Below, one piece after another: positions 27,539 to 37,973 of a DNA stretch of 64,000 nucleotides. The position numbers and the translations under genes were made by a program. Location of the stretch: positions 62,001-126,000 of the forward strand of contig NZ_BPKY01000006.1 of NCBI RefSeq assembly GCF_019656055.1, given 5' to 3'. Source of the DNA: Leuconostoc miyukkimchii. Lineage in GTDB: Bacteria; Bacillota; Bacilli; Lactobacillales; Lactobacillaceae. The first letter of the stretch is position 1; every line of letters starts with the position of its first letter. The notes below the pieces were generated by a model. The model had not been told where the DNA came from. It ran no database searches and worked only from the letters and a program-made list of their open reading frames with translations.

Positions 27539-28372
27539 CTAACTCAAAAACAAATCAAATCGTTTCATTAATTGATCCTGTTGTAATAAATTACAAATTT
27601 TATAAGCATCCTTAATTTTTTGGTCATTATCTTCAAATACACCCTCAAAAAATAATAAGACGGTTTGAAACCGCATATCTTGTTTTTGAAAATTAATATT
27701 TTTAATTTTATCAAATATAAACGCGCTTGTTTCCAAATCATTTTGCATGATGCTTGATTCTAATAATGCCAGAATAACATCACCAATAATGGGTTCAATT
27801 GTTGCAGGTAACTCTCCGTTTGTATATTGCTTTAAAATATCTGTTATATATGGAATCATTCTCTTTGCCTTAATACCGTATGCAACCTGTAACAATAAGT
27901 ATAAGTCATACGTTTGCCAAATTTCAATAAAAAAAAAGTAATCAATCAGTTCATTTTGGATATCTGTTGATATCAGCTCATGATTCAAATGATTGATACT
28001 ACTAATTACCATCAAATGGTAATGGTAATACGCCAGTATTTCAGGATTACCTTGGACTAATTTTTCAGTAACATGGTACAGTTTATTTTGTTCGATATGA
28101 TTTTGATATAAATACGCATTAGAAATAGCTCTAGATAATATTAATATATCGGGTTCAACTTTTGAAAACACAGCAAAAAAGTATTCCTCAGGTGTTATTG
28201 ATAGTGCCTGACTTAACAATAAAATAGTCAAATCATTGGGATTAGATATATTATTTTCAATACGCGATATGGTTGATTGTGATCCAATCAAATCACCCAA
28301 TTTTTTCTGAGAAAATCCTCGTTTTTTCCTAGTTTTACGAATAAATTCACCTTGTTTATTATTTTTTATCAC
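27539..28372 (-). CDS. Rgg/GadR/MutR-family transcriptional regulator
   Basis: A 277-residue protein with an N-terminal XRE helix-turn-helix (about 8-62; KKRGFSQKKLGDLIGSQSTISRIE) and a long helical C-terminal domain of the Rgg/RRNPP type. In streptococci such proteins bind short hydrophobic peptides and regulate adjacent genes; S. gordonii Rgg controls the glucosyltransferase gene gtfG beside it. Here the gene lies just downstream of the dextransucrase on the same strand, with a terminator between. Control of the dextransucrase is therefore plausible. No convincing peptide pheromone gene was found in the flanking gaps. Confidence 0.8.
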   Translation of the reverse strand: MIKNNKQGEFIRKTRKKRGFSQKKLGDLIGSQSTISRIENNISNPNDLTILLLSQALSITPEEYFFAVFSKVEPDILILSRAISNAYLYQNHIEQNKLYHVTEKLVQGNPEILAYYHYHLMVISSINHLNHELISTDIQNELIDYFFFIEIWQTYDLYLLLQVAYGIKAKRMIPYITDILKQYTNGELPATIEPIIGDVILALLESSIMQNDLETSAFIFDKIKNINFQKQDMRFQTVLLFFEGVFEDNDQKIKDAYKICNLLQQDQLMKRFDLFLS

Positions 28373-28526
28373 TGAAGCTACCTTTTTCTAAATTGATTAT
28401 TTTATAAAATAAAATTATTTTAATTATAATTAACAATCACCTTAATGTACATTCAAGACTGTAGTCAGTTATATTTGATTTAGCTTATACAATTTATTTA
28501 AGAAAGACGATATGATTAATAACCTA

Positions 28527-28554
28527 ACAAAAAAGCACTTAAAAAGTGCTTTCT
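28527..28554 (-). terminator. Dextransucrase terminator
   Basis: Stem AAAGCACTT/AAGTGCTTT with a three-base loop and a T run on the minus strand, six bases after the stop codon. Confidence 0.85.
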
Positions 28555-28559
28555 GTAAG

Positions 28560-31500
28560 TTATTTGTTGTTTATTCTAGACACCACACCACTATCTGTAT
28601 CCATCCAGTAAGTCACTTTACCAATCGTGCGCGACTGCCCTTTAACTTGTTTTCCATCGTTATCAAAATATAATTTTTGACCATTGATTTTCTGTATACC
28701 TGTCACGGCTGCACCATCTTTGCCAAAATAAACCCATGAACCGTCTTCTAATTGAACAAAACGGTTTTTAACCAGCTCACCTGTGTTTGGATCATAGTAA
28801 TATAACTTACCATTCTTACTACGGAACTCACCCTTGAATTGAACACCATTATCATCAAAGTAAAGTTCTTGACCGTTGATAGTTTGTTCACCAGTAACTG
28901 CTGCGCCATTACTTCCAAAATAAGCCCACTGATTATTGCCAATTTGTTCAAATCTATTGGTAATCATATTACCAGAGTTAGCATCATAATAACGCAATTC
29001 ACCTAATTCATTTTTAAATGCATGCCCTTTAATTTGAATACCATCATTACCAAACATCAACTGTTGTCCATTAATAATTTGTTGTCCAATGACAGCGACA
29101 CCTTGGTCATTTAAGTAAAGCCACTCATTATCAGCTATTTTTTTGAAGCTGTTTTTGATTTGCTTGCCATCATCATTGAAGTACAGTGTTTGTCCATTAA
29201 TGGTTTGTTTTCCAGTAGCTGCTGCACCAGTTTCTCCAAGATACAACCATGAGCCATCGGGCAATACCTTAAAATCGTTCTTAACTTGTGTGCCGTCTTC
29301 ATTAAAGTACATGATCTGACCATTAACAACCTGTTTACCAACTAGAGCAACACCTGTTTTATCCAAATATACCCAAGCCCCGTTAGATAGCTCTCCCCAA
29401 TCATTTATAACCATGTCACCGGTACTTGCGTTAAAGTAATGCAATTTTCCTTGTTGATCTTTTATAACAACACCCTTTTGTTGTACACCATTATCATCAA
29501 AGTATTGCGTCGTTTCTTTACCAGTACTTGAAGCAATTGTTACAATACCTTGTGCCATTTGACCATCTGCAAAGAAATAACGCCAATTTTTTTGATTGTC
29601 TAAATAGTATTGATTTTGAATTTGCTTACCAAGCTTATTATAATAATACGTTTTATTACTATCAGAAAGATAAGCATCTCTCAATTCAACACCATTTGGC
29701 AAAAAGTAATAGTTAGTATCATTGATTGATTGATTACCAACAACCATATAACCCTGTTCATCGAAGTAATACCAATTATTGTTATCTTCAATAAACGTTG
29801 ATTTTGCTTGATAGCCACTTGTTGTGTAGAACAAAGTCTGCCCTGCTTCATCAACAAACCCTGTACTTGCTCTTTCACCTAACAATTGTTTTGGTAAGAA
29901 CTTATTGTCACCTGATACAGTAAAGTATTGATTTGTGCCCCAATCCTTTAGAACATACCAGGCACCACGACCTTGAATATTTGAGCCATTGAAGTATTTA
30001 GCTGACCATTCAGATATTTTAACACTTGGATCCATTGCTTTGCCATTAGATATCTGTATTTCTTTAAATAGTTCAGGATACTTCTCCTGCAATGTTTCCA
30101 AGAAGGCACCGCCATATTGCTTTTGATATTCTCCGCCACCAACAGTTTTAGAATCATATAGTGTATGATTAATTTCTGAATCATAGGCATGTTCCCCAGA
30201 ACCGTCTGTTCTGACTGCGCTCACAATTTGCTCTCCTGGCAAATTATAAATTTGATCAGGAACCCAATCATTAATTGCTTGAATACCTTGTGAATGTAAA
30301 GCACGTAGCGCATCCAATAGATTGTCTGAAGTACCATATTTAGTTGGTGTATTATAGCCAATATCATAACGGTCAGTAAAAGCATAACCATTTTGAATTA
30401 ATGAATCAATGAAACTATTGTCAGAACTAGAACGATATTGCGGCGCTAATTCAAAACTCGTAACTCCCCAACTCTTGAACAAAGAAATATTTTGTGCAAT
30501 TTTAACGTTTGTAAAGTCTTCTGCTTTTGTTGGAAAGTCTTGGAAATTAGAGAAACCTTCATAGATAACCTGTGAATCTAACGCTGCATTAGAATGATAG
30601 ACACTGCCATCCGTTGTTGGCGTTGTTGAACTTTCTGTCCGTGCATCTTGACTTTGTGCTGCAAACATAGGTACCCAAGCTGCAATATATCCTGACACTT
30701 GTGGATCATTGACCCCAAATACTGATTTTGAATCAAATGATAAAATACCATTGCCATCTGTATAAACAATTGGTGCGTTCTTAGTTGTAGCATCAACATC
30801 AGATGTGTAAATTTGTAATCCTTTGCTCGTTGTTAACAAAACTGGTCGGTAAGCTTGATTCTTATGTGCTGCACCCATATTCAAACTAATTTTTTCTGTT
30901 GCAGCCAATTTTAGCGTAGGTTGATTGCTAATCACAACACCAATACCTTGGGTTCGCGTTTCAGAACTGCCAGTATCCGTCGCATTCATTGCACCTTTAC
31001 CATAACGTACGGAAGTCATCACACCCTGACTATTGTTCAAGTAAGTCATATCCATTGCTTGACCACCGGCAACATACTGTACACGTGCTTTTAACAACGC
31101 ATCAATGGCATCATAATAAGGCGAGTGAGCAGCCATATATTGCCCATCATCTGTAAATAAATCACCATAATATACCCGAGGAATTGTATCCTTATTGGTT
31201 AATAATAGCGCGTAAGATGATGGGATATTATACGGTGTGTATACTTTATCCGCTTTTAACTCATCGGCATTATAGATTTCAAATGCTTGTTTTAATTGAT
31301 CCAATGTTACTGAGGAATCAAGACCGGTAGATTCTGGATTAATTTTATCCTTAATGATGTCAGAAATGATTGTTTGTACTTCACTATCATGAGCGCGAAT
31401 AAATGAATAATTAGGCTGTGCGCTATCTTCTGAGTTATCAGACGTACGATCAACCAAACTGTAAGTACGTGTTGGTTCTAGACCACTACGTTTGTCCAAT

Positions 31501-33263
31501 GGCATATTTAATGCGTACTTCATTGCCAAATGGATTGGGAAATCCATTGTTATTTGTTCATTGCCATGTGCCTTGATATACGCTGAGTCCTGATCTCCCC
31601 AGTCCTCTAAAATCGATAAATGTTGATTAGCAGCGGCATTATTTTTATCAATGCCGTACGCTGCTTTAGCATATGAACCTGCAATTTGTAATAAGTCTGC
31701 ATCGACATTATCGACAGCATCCACACGATATCCATCAAAATTAGCAGTTGGATCGTTTTTCAAAATGCTACCTATATTCATCATATAGTGTAACCAATTA
31801 AGTTGTTCAGCCTGTACTGTTGGGTTAGAGTTATCAACATCATTTGCCAACAACAATTCAAAACCGCCTTGCTTGTATTTGTCAGCAATTTCACCTTTTT
31901 GATTCAATGGTGTACGGTTGAGCTTACGATAATCGGAATTAGCGTCTGGTGTCTGATCACTATTGACATACAGTAAGGCACCACCTTGCAAATGATCGTC
32001 ACCCTTTGATTCACTGTTAATGTTCCAGTTTTCCTGCGAATCAATATATTGCGTCATCAAACTCTTTAACCAATCAACATTACCAACATGACCTATTTGC
32101 TTTTCAATATTAGCTTGTGCAACCATTGCAGCGTCTGTTAACTGAGTTGTACTGTCGTTCTCTGTATATTGTTGATTACTCAAAATTCCTTTTGAATCAA
32201 GGTAATTTAAATAACTGACTTGTGTGCTTTTATCAGGCCACCACGTCATCAATATGGGTCTCAAATCTGTGGATTGTGATGCTGTCCAAGTTGTGCCGTC
32301 CTTTAAAATTTCCTTTGGACGATACCAACTATTGGCCGTCAAATAACCATCAACATTTTCAAAACTGTTTGTTGTTGCATCATAAGCAGCGTTGTGATCG
32401 TTTGTAATATTCACTAAATCATCAGAATACTGTTTATCATTAGATGTTAAAACGCCAGTTGTCTTATCAAAATAAAAAACATGACCTTGAACAATAGCTG
32501 TAAAGTTCTTTTTTACCTGACCATTAGCATCATAAAAATAACTTTTACCGTCGATTGTTTTAATATTTGTGTCACTGTTCAAAGCTTCTTGTCGTGTGAC
32601 ATTAGTTTGGTTTGCTTTGACATCTGATTGACTAACTGATGACGGTGTTGTTGCATCTTTTGTTGCATTTTTTGTTGCGTCTGTTTGATCTACTGGTGTT
32701 TGTGCTGTTACATCTTTTGTCTCATCTGTTTGATCTACCGGTGCTTGGGTTGTTGCATCTTTTGTCTCATCTGCTTGTTCTACTGGTGCTTGGGTTGTTG
32801 CATCTTTTGTCTCATCTGTTTGTTCTACCGGTGCTTTTGGTGTTGCATCTTTTGTCGTATCTGCTTGTTCTACTGGTGCTTGGGTTGTTGCATCTTTTGT
32901 TGCATCTGTTTGATTTACTGGTGCTTGGGTTGTTGCATCTTTTGTCGCATCTGTTTGTTCTACCGGTGCTTGGGTTGTTACGTCTTTTGTTGCATCTGCT
33001 TGATCTACTGATGCTTGGGTTGTTGCATCTTTTGTTGCATCTGTTTGATCTAATGGTGCTTGGGTTGTTGTGTCTTGATCGTTATCTGCCTGATTTCCAA
33101 GCTGTAGATTAGTAACATGAGATACCGCCGCTGTTGGTATTGTATCTGCCTGTACATTTGTCGATACACCGACCAAACCCACAATCGAAATGACACTCGC
33201 TGTGACCAACATTTTCCCTGATTTGTACAGCTTCTTACGGTTATATAACTTATTTATTGCCAT
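28560..33263 (-). CDS. GH70 glucansucrase (dextransucrase)
   Basis: A 1567-residue secreted enzyme that polymerises glucose from sucrose. Order: signal peptide with KLYKSGK motif (cleavage near A39); nine 15-residue T/Q/D/K-rich repeats (66-200); short glucan-binding units (about 230-280); a circularly permuted GH70 catalytic domain with nucleophile D515 (RVDAVDN), acid/base E553 (ILEDWG) and transition-state D626 (RAHDSEVQT); and a C-terminal glucan-binding repeat domain from about 1160. No LPxTG anchor. The SEVQT residues after D626 are typical of alpha-1,6 dextransucrases; mutansucrases usually have SEVQD. AGGGGAG precedes the ATG. I do not assign a specific dsr symbol. Confidence 0.95.
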   Translation of the reverse strand: MAINKLYNRKKLYKSGKMLVTASVISIVGLVGVSTNVQADTIPTAAVSHVTNLQLGNQADNDQDTTTQAPLDQTDATKDATTQASVDQADATKDVTTQAPVEQTDATKDATTQAPVNQTDATKDATTQAPVEQADTTKDATPKAPVEQTDETKDATTQAPVEQADETKDATTQAPVDQTDETKDVTAQTPVDQTDATKNATKDATTPSSVSQSDVKANQTNVTRQEALNSDTNIKTIDGKSYFYDANGQVKKNFTAIVQGHVFYFDKTTGVLTSNDKQYSDDLVNITNDHNAAYDATTNSFENVDGYLTANSWYRPKEILKDGTTWTASQSTDLRPILMTWWPDKSTQVSYLNYLDSKGILSNQQYTENDSTTQLTDAAMVAQANIEKQIGHVGNVDWLKSLMTQYIDSQENWNINSESKGDDHLQGGALLYVNSDQTPDANSDYRKLNRTPLNQKGEIADKYKQGGFELLLANDVDNSNPTVQAEQLNWLHYMMNIGSILKNDPTANFDGYRVDAVDNVDADLLQIAGSYAKAAYGIDKNNAAANQHLSILEDWGDQDSAYIKAHGNEQITMDFPIHLAMKYALNMPLDKRSGLEPTRTYSLVDRTSDNSEDSAQPNYSFIRAHDSEVQTIISDIIKDKINPESTGLDSSVTLDQLKQAFEIYNADELKADKVYTPYNIPSSYALLLTNKDTIPRVYYGDLFTDDGQYMAAHSPYYDAIDALLKARVQYVAGGQAMDMTYLNNSQGVMTSVRYGKGAMNATDTGSSETRTQGIGVVISNQPTLKLAATEKISLNMGAAHKNQAYRPVLLTTSKGLQIYTSDVDATTKNAPIVYTDGNGILSFDSKSVFGVNDPQVSGYIAAWVPMFAAQSQDARTESSTTPTTDGSVYHSNAALDSQVIYEGFSNFQDFPTKAEDFTNVKIAQNISLFKSWGVTSFELAPQYRSSSDNSFIDSLIQNGYAFTDRYDIGYNTPTKYGTSDNLLDALRALHSQGIQAINDWVPDQIYNLPGEQIVSAVRTDGSGEHAYDSEINHTLYDSKTVGGGEYQKQYGGAFLETLQEKYPELFKEIQISNGKAMDPSVKISEWSAKYFNGSNIQGRGAWYVLKDWGTNQYFTVSGDNKFLPKQLLGERASTGFVDEAGQTLFYTTSGYQAKSTFIEDNNNWYYFDEQGYMVVGNQSINDTNYYFLPNGVELRDAYLSDSNKTYYYNKLGKQIQNQYYLDNQKNWRYFFADGQMAQGIVTIASSTGKETTQYFDDNGVQQKGVVIKDQQGKLHYFNASTGDMVINDWGELSNGAWVYLDKTGVALVGKQVVNGQIMYFNEDGTQVKNDFKVLPDGSWLYLGETGAAATGKQTINGQTLYFNDDGKQIKNSFKKIADNEWLYLNDQGVAVIGQQIINGQQLMFGNDGIQIKGHAFKNELGELRYYDANSGNMITNRFEQIGNNQWAYFGSNGAAVTGEQTINGQELYFDDNGVQFKGEFRSKNGKLYYYDPNTGELVKNRFVQLEDGSWVYFGKDGAAVTGIQKINGQKLYFDNDGKQVKGQSRTIGKVTYWMDTDSGVVSRINNK
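28590..29800 (-). repeat. C-terminal glucan-binding repeats in the dextransucrase
   Basis: About 400 residues (roughly 1155-1560) made of tandem YYFDxxG/xxxGxQxINGQxxYFDxDG units, the choline-binding-like fold that holds glucan in this family. The DNA copies have diverged but remain clearly repetitive, for example the repeated GQTINGQ-type segment. Confidence 0.85.
32664..33068 (-). repeat. Nine tandem 45-bp units in the dextransucrase N-terminus
   Basis: Residues 66-200 repeat a 15-residue unit of the form TTQAPVxQTDxTKDA nine times; the last unit is slightly irregular. The units vary at a few positions (D/E/N at 7, A/E/T at 11). This is the variable region of GH70 enzymes and the sort of tract that gains or loses units by slippage. 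Long hydrophobic frames on the opposite strand here are artefacts of the repeat. Confidence 0.9.
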
Positions 33264-33294
33264 GCTTTCTCCCCTAAAATGAAATTAAATTATT

Positions 33295-33323
33295 ATTGTA
33301 TGGCTACTGCTAAAGAACAATAA
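33295..33323 (-). promoter_or_regulatory. Possible dextransucrase promoter
   Basis: On the minus strand TTATTG (33318-33323), 17 bp, TACAAT (33295-33300), about 30 bases before the ATG. The -35 is poor, which would fit a gene needing an activator. Confidence 0.4.
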
Positions 33324-33331
33324 CTCGATAA

Positions 33332-33345
33332 TAATACCGCTTTCA
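33332..33345 (-). promoter_or_regulatory. cre-like catabolite control site upstream of the dextransucrase
   Basis: TGAAAGCGGTATTA on the minus strand matches the cre consensus TGWAANCGNTNWCA at 13 of 14 positions. It lies just upstream of the proposed -35. Confidence 0.5.
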
Positions 33346-33353
33346 AAGGTCGA

Positions 33354-33387
33354 TTTAGAGAATATGCAATATTGCATATTCTCTAAA
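33354..33387. promoter_or_regulatory. 34-bp perfect palindrome upstream of the dextransucrase
   Basis: The left half is TTTAGAGAATATGCAAT and the right half is its exact reverse complement, with no spacer. It is about 90 bases upstream of the start codon, has no T tail, and so looks more like an operator or cruciform-forming element than a terminator. The nearby Rgg-family gene encodes a candidate ligand. Confidence 0.7.
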
Positions 33388-33485
33388 CATCTGCAAAAAA
33401 TGTGGCTTTTATAGCATCAATAATAGTTCTACAAAAAAATGATTAAAACAAAATACATTGTTTTAACCACTGTTTTAAATGCTCA

Positions 33486-35564
33486 TTATTTATTTGTTCT
33501 TGGATTTAATTTGAAACCATAAAATGTACGACCTTTAAATGTCTGTTTTGCTAGTTTGCCAGTTGCAGTGTATGCTTTTCCTCGCTTTGACTTGGCCGGA
33601 AAACTAATTTCAGCACCGTTAAGCAACTGAGCTAGCTCATCATCAGTAAATACATGGCCGCTCCATTCTTTAGCAAAAGTAATTTCTTCACCTTTAAAAA
33701 TACCGGTAATTTTTTCCGTCACTTGACGTTTTGGTGCAGGTTTAGGTTGTCCCAGTAGCGTTTCTAACTGTTCAGCGTTGTTTAACATAATTGGCATATC
33801 ATGTGTTACAACTTTTGTGACCGAATCAAGTAACTCGGGCATTGTCATGTCAAACCGACCAACTTCGTTCATCATTTCAAACAATCGCTTGGTAATTTTA
33901 GGGGATGCAATCCACGTATCTTTTACCATCACAGCAGAGACATTACCCGTCTCTGTTAAGGTCAACTTGCCTCGTGTTTCTTTAATCATAGACTTTGTAC
34001 CACGAGCCATTTCAGATAACGTTGAAACACGTGTCGCACCAGTACCAACATTGTGTTTTTCCAAAAATGCCATGATCCATTTAGTCGTGGGTGCCTGTGG
34101 CTTTTTATTCGCACCTTCATACATATAAGGTTGCGCGATTGGTCCAACTTGACCAGTCAGTTCTGCCTCGTCTTCATCCTCAACAGTCACAGCACGTTGT
34201 GAATCATAAATTGCCTTAAAATTAAGTTGAATAGGGACATTAAATGCGGTTTTAAAAGTTGAATAATCCTGTAATTCTGCCGTCACATGGTCATAAACAT
34301 AGTCTTCGGCTAACATTGCCAAATAGTTTTTAGCTAAAATATCGTAAATAGCCTGTGCGCTTGGTCCGTATTTAGTCAAACTCGCCAAACTGACGGGTAT
34401 ATTTTCACCCGGTCGGTTCGCACCATGAGCACCTTTAGGCTTGACATGCGTTGTCCGAGGCTGGCGATGTGTAAGTAACTTCGTATCCACATGCACCACT
34501 TGGGCAATTTGATCAACTTTTAGTAACAATTCGTTGAATTGCTCTGGCGTAACCGTCTTATCTTCTGTTCTTGGATAAGATACGACCTGTGCTTCGTACA
34601 TTTTCTGATACGTACTCAAGACTTCCTTGGAAGAAAAACCTTTTGGTGCCAAAATAGCTGCCAAACCAGCCAAATCAAGTAATTTCCCTGGTGCTTGTGT
34701 CCGTGTTTGATGTTTTTCGTTAACAACCGCGCTATCATGATACTGCGCTAAATCCTTTTGCGCATCAGCTTGATTCTCAAATCGCCAAGAAATGACATCA
34801 CCTTCTGGTGTCACACGACCAAAAACATGACCTGCTGAGTCTTTGAACTTTACTTCAAAATAAGGTTTTTTAACATACTGTTTAATTGCTTCAAGTTGCG
34901 CATAAATTTGCCAAACGATAACCGATTTTAAACGTCCTTCACGCGCCACAACTTTAAAACCTTGTTTTTTGGCAGCTGTTGTCGCAATTCTTGTGAGTTG
35001 CATTGAGGCAAAGTCCCAACGGTTACGGCTTTCTCCTTTGATGTATTCTCCGTCTTGATGCTTATCTGAGACATCACGTAGATTCATCATGGCTGTTTTG
35101 ATACCATGGGCAGATTCGTCCATAAAATTTGCACGAAATACTTTCCCTCGCCAATTGATGGCGTCAAGCGCTTCCCATGCTAATAATTCACCTTCACCAG
35201 AAGGATCAGTATCAGTAGCTATCACGATTGCATCGTAGCCGTTTTTAGCTTCTTTTTTGAGTTCATCCACTAATTTTTTAGTGGATTCTATTTTACCAGT
35301 ACGCAAATTACGTTGTCGAATATATGTGCGTTCCCAAGAAAAATCATCCAAACGCCAAGGCAAATGCTTGACAAGCCATGATTTATATTGCTTTTTAAGT
35401 GATTCTTCAACCATTTCTTCTGGATCTTTGAGCGTCATTACATGACCGCGTAAATTTGTTATTTTATAATTAAAATCATTAAAAATACCCGTTTTCCCAC
35501 CAAGTGCTTTAACAAAGTTGGCAGATGCGGAAGGTTTTTCAGTTAAAATGAGATAGTTTGACAT
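33486..35564 (-). CDS. topB: DNA topoisomerase III (type IA)
   Basis: A 692-residue type IA topoisomerase. The N-terminal Toprim domain starts LILTEKPSASANFVKALGG and has the acidic DTDPSGEGE motif; the active-site tyrosine is Y330 in VVSYPRTEDKTVT. The C-terminal end has a basic domain (ITGIFKGEEITFAKEWSGHVF and following) and no cysteine zinc fingers. The enzyme relaxes or decatenates DNA by single-strand passage. Normal length for Gram-positive TopB. It precedes the dextransucrase on the same strand; I saw no strong terminator between them. Confidence 0.9.
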   Translation of the reverse strand: MSNYLILTEKPSASANFVKALGGKTGIFNDFNYKITNLRGHVMTLKDPEEMVEESLKKQYKSWLVKHLPWRLDDFSWERTYIRQRNLRTGKIESTKKLVDELKKEAKNGYDAIVIATDTDPSGEGELLAWEALDAINWRGKVFRANFMDESAHGIKTAMMNLRDVSDKHQDGEYIKGESRNRWDFASMQLTRIATTAAKKQGFKVVAREGRLKSVIVWQIYAQLEAIKQYVKKPYFEVKFKDSAGHVFGRVTPEGDVISWRFENQADAQKDLAQYHDSAVVNEKHQTRTQAPGKLLDLAGLAAILAPKGFSSKEVLSTYQKMYEAQVVSYPRTEDKTVTPEQFNELLLKVDQIAQVVHVDTKLLTHRQPRTTHVKPKGAHGANRPGENIPVSLASLTKYGPSAQAIYDILAKNYLAMLAEDYVYDHVTAELQDYSTFKTAFNVPIQLNFKAIYDSQRAVTVEDEDEAELTGQVGPIAQPYMYEGANKKPQAPTTKWIMAFLEKHNVGTGATRVSTLSEMARGTKSMIKETRGKLTLTETGNVSAVMVKDTWIASPKITKRLFEMMNEVGRFDMTMPELLDSVTKVVTHDMPIMLNNAEQLETLLGQPKPAPKRQVTEKITGIFKGEEITFAKEWSGHVFTDDELAQLLNGAEISFPAKSKRGKAYTATGKLAKQTFKGRTFYGFKLNPRTNK

Positions 35565-35628
35565 GAATTTTGTATTAACTTTCTTAATCTTTATCTCTCT
35601 TATTTTAACAGATTAACAAACAAGATAT

Positions 35629-37491
35629 TTATGAAAAGCGTTTAAACCACGCTAGCATGTTTTCCAAACGCGCCAATCGTAAATTAGGCTTACCTGTCCG
35701 TCCGACACCGTGAAAACTCTGTGGTAGTCTAACAAATTCTATTGGCGTATCAGTTTGCGTTTTAATCGCACTAAAGTATTCTTCAGATTGACCTATTGGC
35801 GTACGTAAATCATATTCACCATGTAGTAAAAGAATCGGTGTATTAACATGTTTGGCATACGCCAATGGGGACAGTTGCCAAAGTGCATTAACATTTTCAC
35901 TTGTTCGTAAATCTAATTCTAATTCATTTGTTGTAAAATCAACACCAATATCACTTGTTCCAAATAGACTAATCCAATTAATAACTGGTCTCTGTGCCAC
36001 TGCTGCTGTAAATTTTTGATTGTGACCAATAATCCAAGTTGTCATAAATCCGCCGTATGAACCACCAGCTAAAAATACATGCTCTGAATCAACAACATCA
36101 GAAAATTTCTTTTGAGCAAATGCCAATCCACTCATAATATCACGATAATCTATCGTGCCATAATTACCGATGACAGATTGCGCAAACGCTTGGCCATAGG
36201 AAGTTGAGCCATGTGGATTAACAAAAACCACATGATAACCCGCTTGATTAAATTGTTGAAATTCCCAAAAGAAGGCATCAGAATAGGCGGCATGTGGACC
36301 ACCATGAATATATAATAAAATTGGTGCGGGCGTCTTGTGCGCTTTCATGAACCAACCATCAATCAAACGCCCATCTTCAGATTCAAACGTAAATTTATCG
36401 GCCTCAGTTAAGAATGACTGATACTTTGGTTCATAAATAATATGACCAGATCGTGTCAGAATTCGCGAAGGAATTGCAGTCGTGCTTTCAATGATGTGGT
36501 TTTTAGTTAATGCTAAAATAGATTGCCTTTCATCAGACACTAAAGTCACATCTCCTGATAAAGTTAAACGATAAATACGATTATAACCATGGTATGTTGC
36601 AATAAATTCCAACGTTGTTTCATCCAACCAAATCAATCCGTGACTTGATTTTTTAAATTGCACATCACTTGATGTCGATTGAACAGCATCAACATCCTGA
36701 TTGAATTTTTGTGTGAGTTTTTTCGTTGCTAAATCATAGAAATAAATGCTAAAAATCCGTGTATTTTTAAATAAGTGATCATGGGCAACTAATGCTACCT
36801 GCTTGTCATCGGGACTGTATACGGCATCTTGTACAAAACCATCAACCAATTCACTTGTAATTTCTGTGGTTTTACCATTCTTTGCTAAAATGTAAGCCTG
36901 GTTTTTTGATGACAAGCCGCTTATGTCATCAGTCTGTGTCATGATCACTTCTGATGCCTCATGATTTTGCGATAATAACTTTGTGTATCGTGTCGTATGA
37001 AGGCGTTCACGTTCTGTTTTTTCACTCACACTCACTTCATAAATACGATAAATAGTTTGTTCATCAACTAAACCATGCCCATCAGCTTTATACATTTGAG
37101 CGGTGATACGTCTTGGTTTTGGTACATTTTCAACTGGTGTAATTGCTGGTTTCAGCGCATGAATTGTTAAATAATGAAAGACATCACTGGTCCCACTTGC
37201 GACAAAGTGACTGACGCCGTCGACATGATTTGTGACTTGCACACCTGCAACAAATACTTGTGCCTTACCTGCAATGTTTTGCAAATATGCCAATTTCCCA
37301 TGACTATTTTGTGGTAACCAAGCATCATCAGCGACTAATTCGAGTTGATGATGTATCACACGATAAATAGCATGGTGCGTATCATTTTCTTTTTCTCGTA
37401 ATTGACTTTTAGTAACATAAATGTCGTCATTAATGACTACCAATTGACTCAAATTTTCAAGATCAAATAATAAGTTTTGCGTTTTCTTCAT
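35629..37491 (-). CDS. S9-family serine peptidase (prolyl oligopeptidase/acylaminoacyl peptidase type)
   Basis: I place the start at ATG 37491 (620 residues), preceded by GAGGA; nine upstream codons lack support. An N-terminal beta-propeller-like region of about 370 residues precedes an alpha/beta-hydrolase domain with YIHGGPHAAYSDAF (oxyanion region), nucleophile motif GGSYGGFMT, an acidic residue in HGEYDLRTP and histidine in SFHGVGR. No signal peptide, so it acts in the cytoplasm, probably on peptides. It appears to be a single-gene unit. Confidence 0.88.
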   Translation of the reverse strand: MKKTQNLLFDLENLSQLVVINDDIYVTKSQLREKENDTHHAIYRVIHHQLELVADDAWLPQNSHGKLAYLQNIAGKAQVFVAGVQVTNHVDGVSHFVASGTSDVFHYLTIHALKPAITPVENVPKPRRITAQMYKADGHGLVDEQTIYRIYEVSVSEKTERERLHTTRYTKLLSQNHEASEVIMTQTDDISGLSSKNQAYILAKNGKTTEITSELVDGFVQDAVYSPDDKQVALVAHDHLFKNTRIFSIYFYDLATKKLTQKFNQDVDAVQSTSSDVQFKKSSHGLIWLDETTLEFIATYHGYNRIYRLTLSGDVTLVSDERQSILALTKNHIIESTTAIPSRILTRSGHIIYEPKYQSFLTEADKFTFESEDGRLIDGWFMKAHKTPAPILLYIHGGPHAAYSDAFFWEFQQFNQAGYHVVFVNPHGSTSYGQAFAQSVIGNYGTIDYRDIMSGLAFAQKKFSDVVDSEHVFLAGGSYGGFMTTWIIGHNQKFTAAVAQRPVINWISLFGTSDIGVDFTTNELELDLRTSENVNALWQLSPLAYAKHVNTPILLLHGEYDLRTPIGQSEEYFSAIKTQTDTPIEFVRLPQSFHGVGRTGKPNLRLARLENMLAWFKRFS

Positions 37492-37544
37492 GACAATCCT
37501 CACATCTTTTTCTAACATTATACACCAACAATAAAATCTTCACA

Positions 37545-37578
37545 TTAAAAGGCACACTATATAAAGTATGCCTTTTAA
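37545..37578. terminator. Terminator after the ABC/LytTR operon
   Basis: Stem TTAAAAGGCA/TGCCTTTTAA with a 14-base loop, A- and T-rich at the ends, usable on the minus strand just after the DUF3021 gene. Confidence 0.75.
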
Positions 37579-37580
37579 TC

Positions 37581-37973
37581 TCACTCACGTCGTTTGTTTA
37601 ATAATTTTTCATTAATACGTTTCGCATTAGCACGCCCTTGCTGTCTGAAAAAAATGAAAACAATTGTATAGCTAATGAGAAATGTCGGTATATTTCCCAA
37701 GATAATGACACCATCCCCAAATGTTAACCAAATAAAGACACTATATGTGCTAAGTTCTAAAACAAAATGACTCACAAATTGTGCGGTAAATGGTAATTTG
37801 TCATATTCAAATATCATCGATAATAGCCCCATAATGACACTCATGGTCATTAATAAGCCAAGCTGTGCCATTGACAAAGTGGCCTGATGTAACGTTACTG
37901 AAAGTAAAGATATGAATGATCCGATACCAACACCAATTGCTATGTACAGAATTGCATTTTTAAAATATCGCAT
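37581..37973 (-). CDS. DUF3021 membrane protein
   Basis: A 130-residue protein with about four hydrophobic helices and a basic C-terminus (RINEKLLNKRRE). It overlaps the LytTR gene by 14 bases. DUF3021 proteins typically lie beside LytTR regulators and are thought to restrain them at the membrane; that inhibitor role is known for related pairs and inferred here. AAGGGAG precedes the ATG. Confidence 0.8.
   Translation of the reverse strand: MRYFKNAILYIAIGVGIGSFISLLSVTLHQATLSMAQLGLLMTMSVIMGLLSMIFEYDKLPFTAQFVSHFVLELSTYSVFIWLTFGDGVIILGNIPTFLISYTIVFIFFRQQGRANAKRINEKLLNKRRE

Noticed and set aside
28510-28690. Plus-strand frame from ATG 28513 into the dextransucrase 3' end
   Set aside because: It crosses the dextransucrase terminator and overlaps the coding end; no homology.
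32639-33112. Long hydrophobic leucine-rich frames on the plus strand opposite the dextransucrase repeats
   Set aside because: They follow exactly the 45-bp repeat on the other strand, lack ribosome-binding sites and resemble no protein; shadow frames.
33400-33460. Short hydrophobic peptide frame (MYFVLIIFL) on the minus strand upstream of the dextransucrase, thought of as an Rgg pheromone
   Set aside because: Only nine to thirteen codons, weak ribosome-binding site, A/T-rich noise likely, and 5 kb from the rgg gene.
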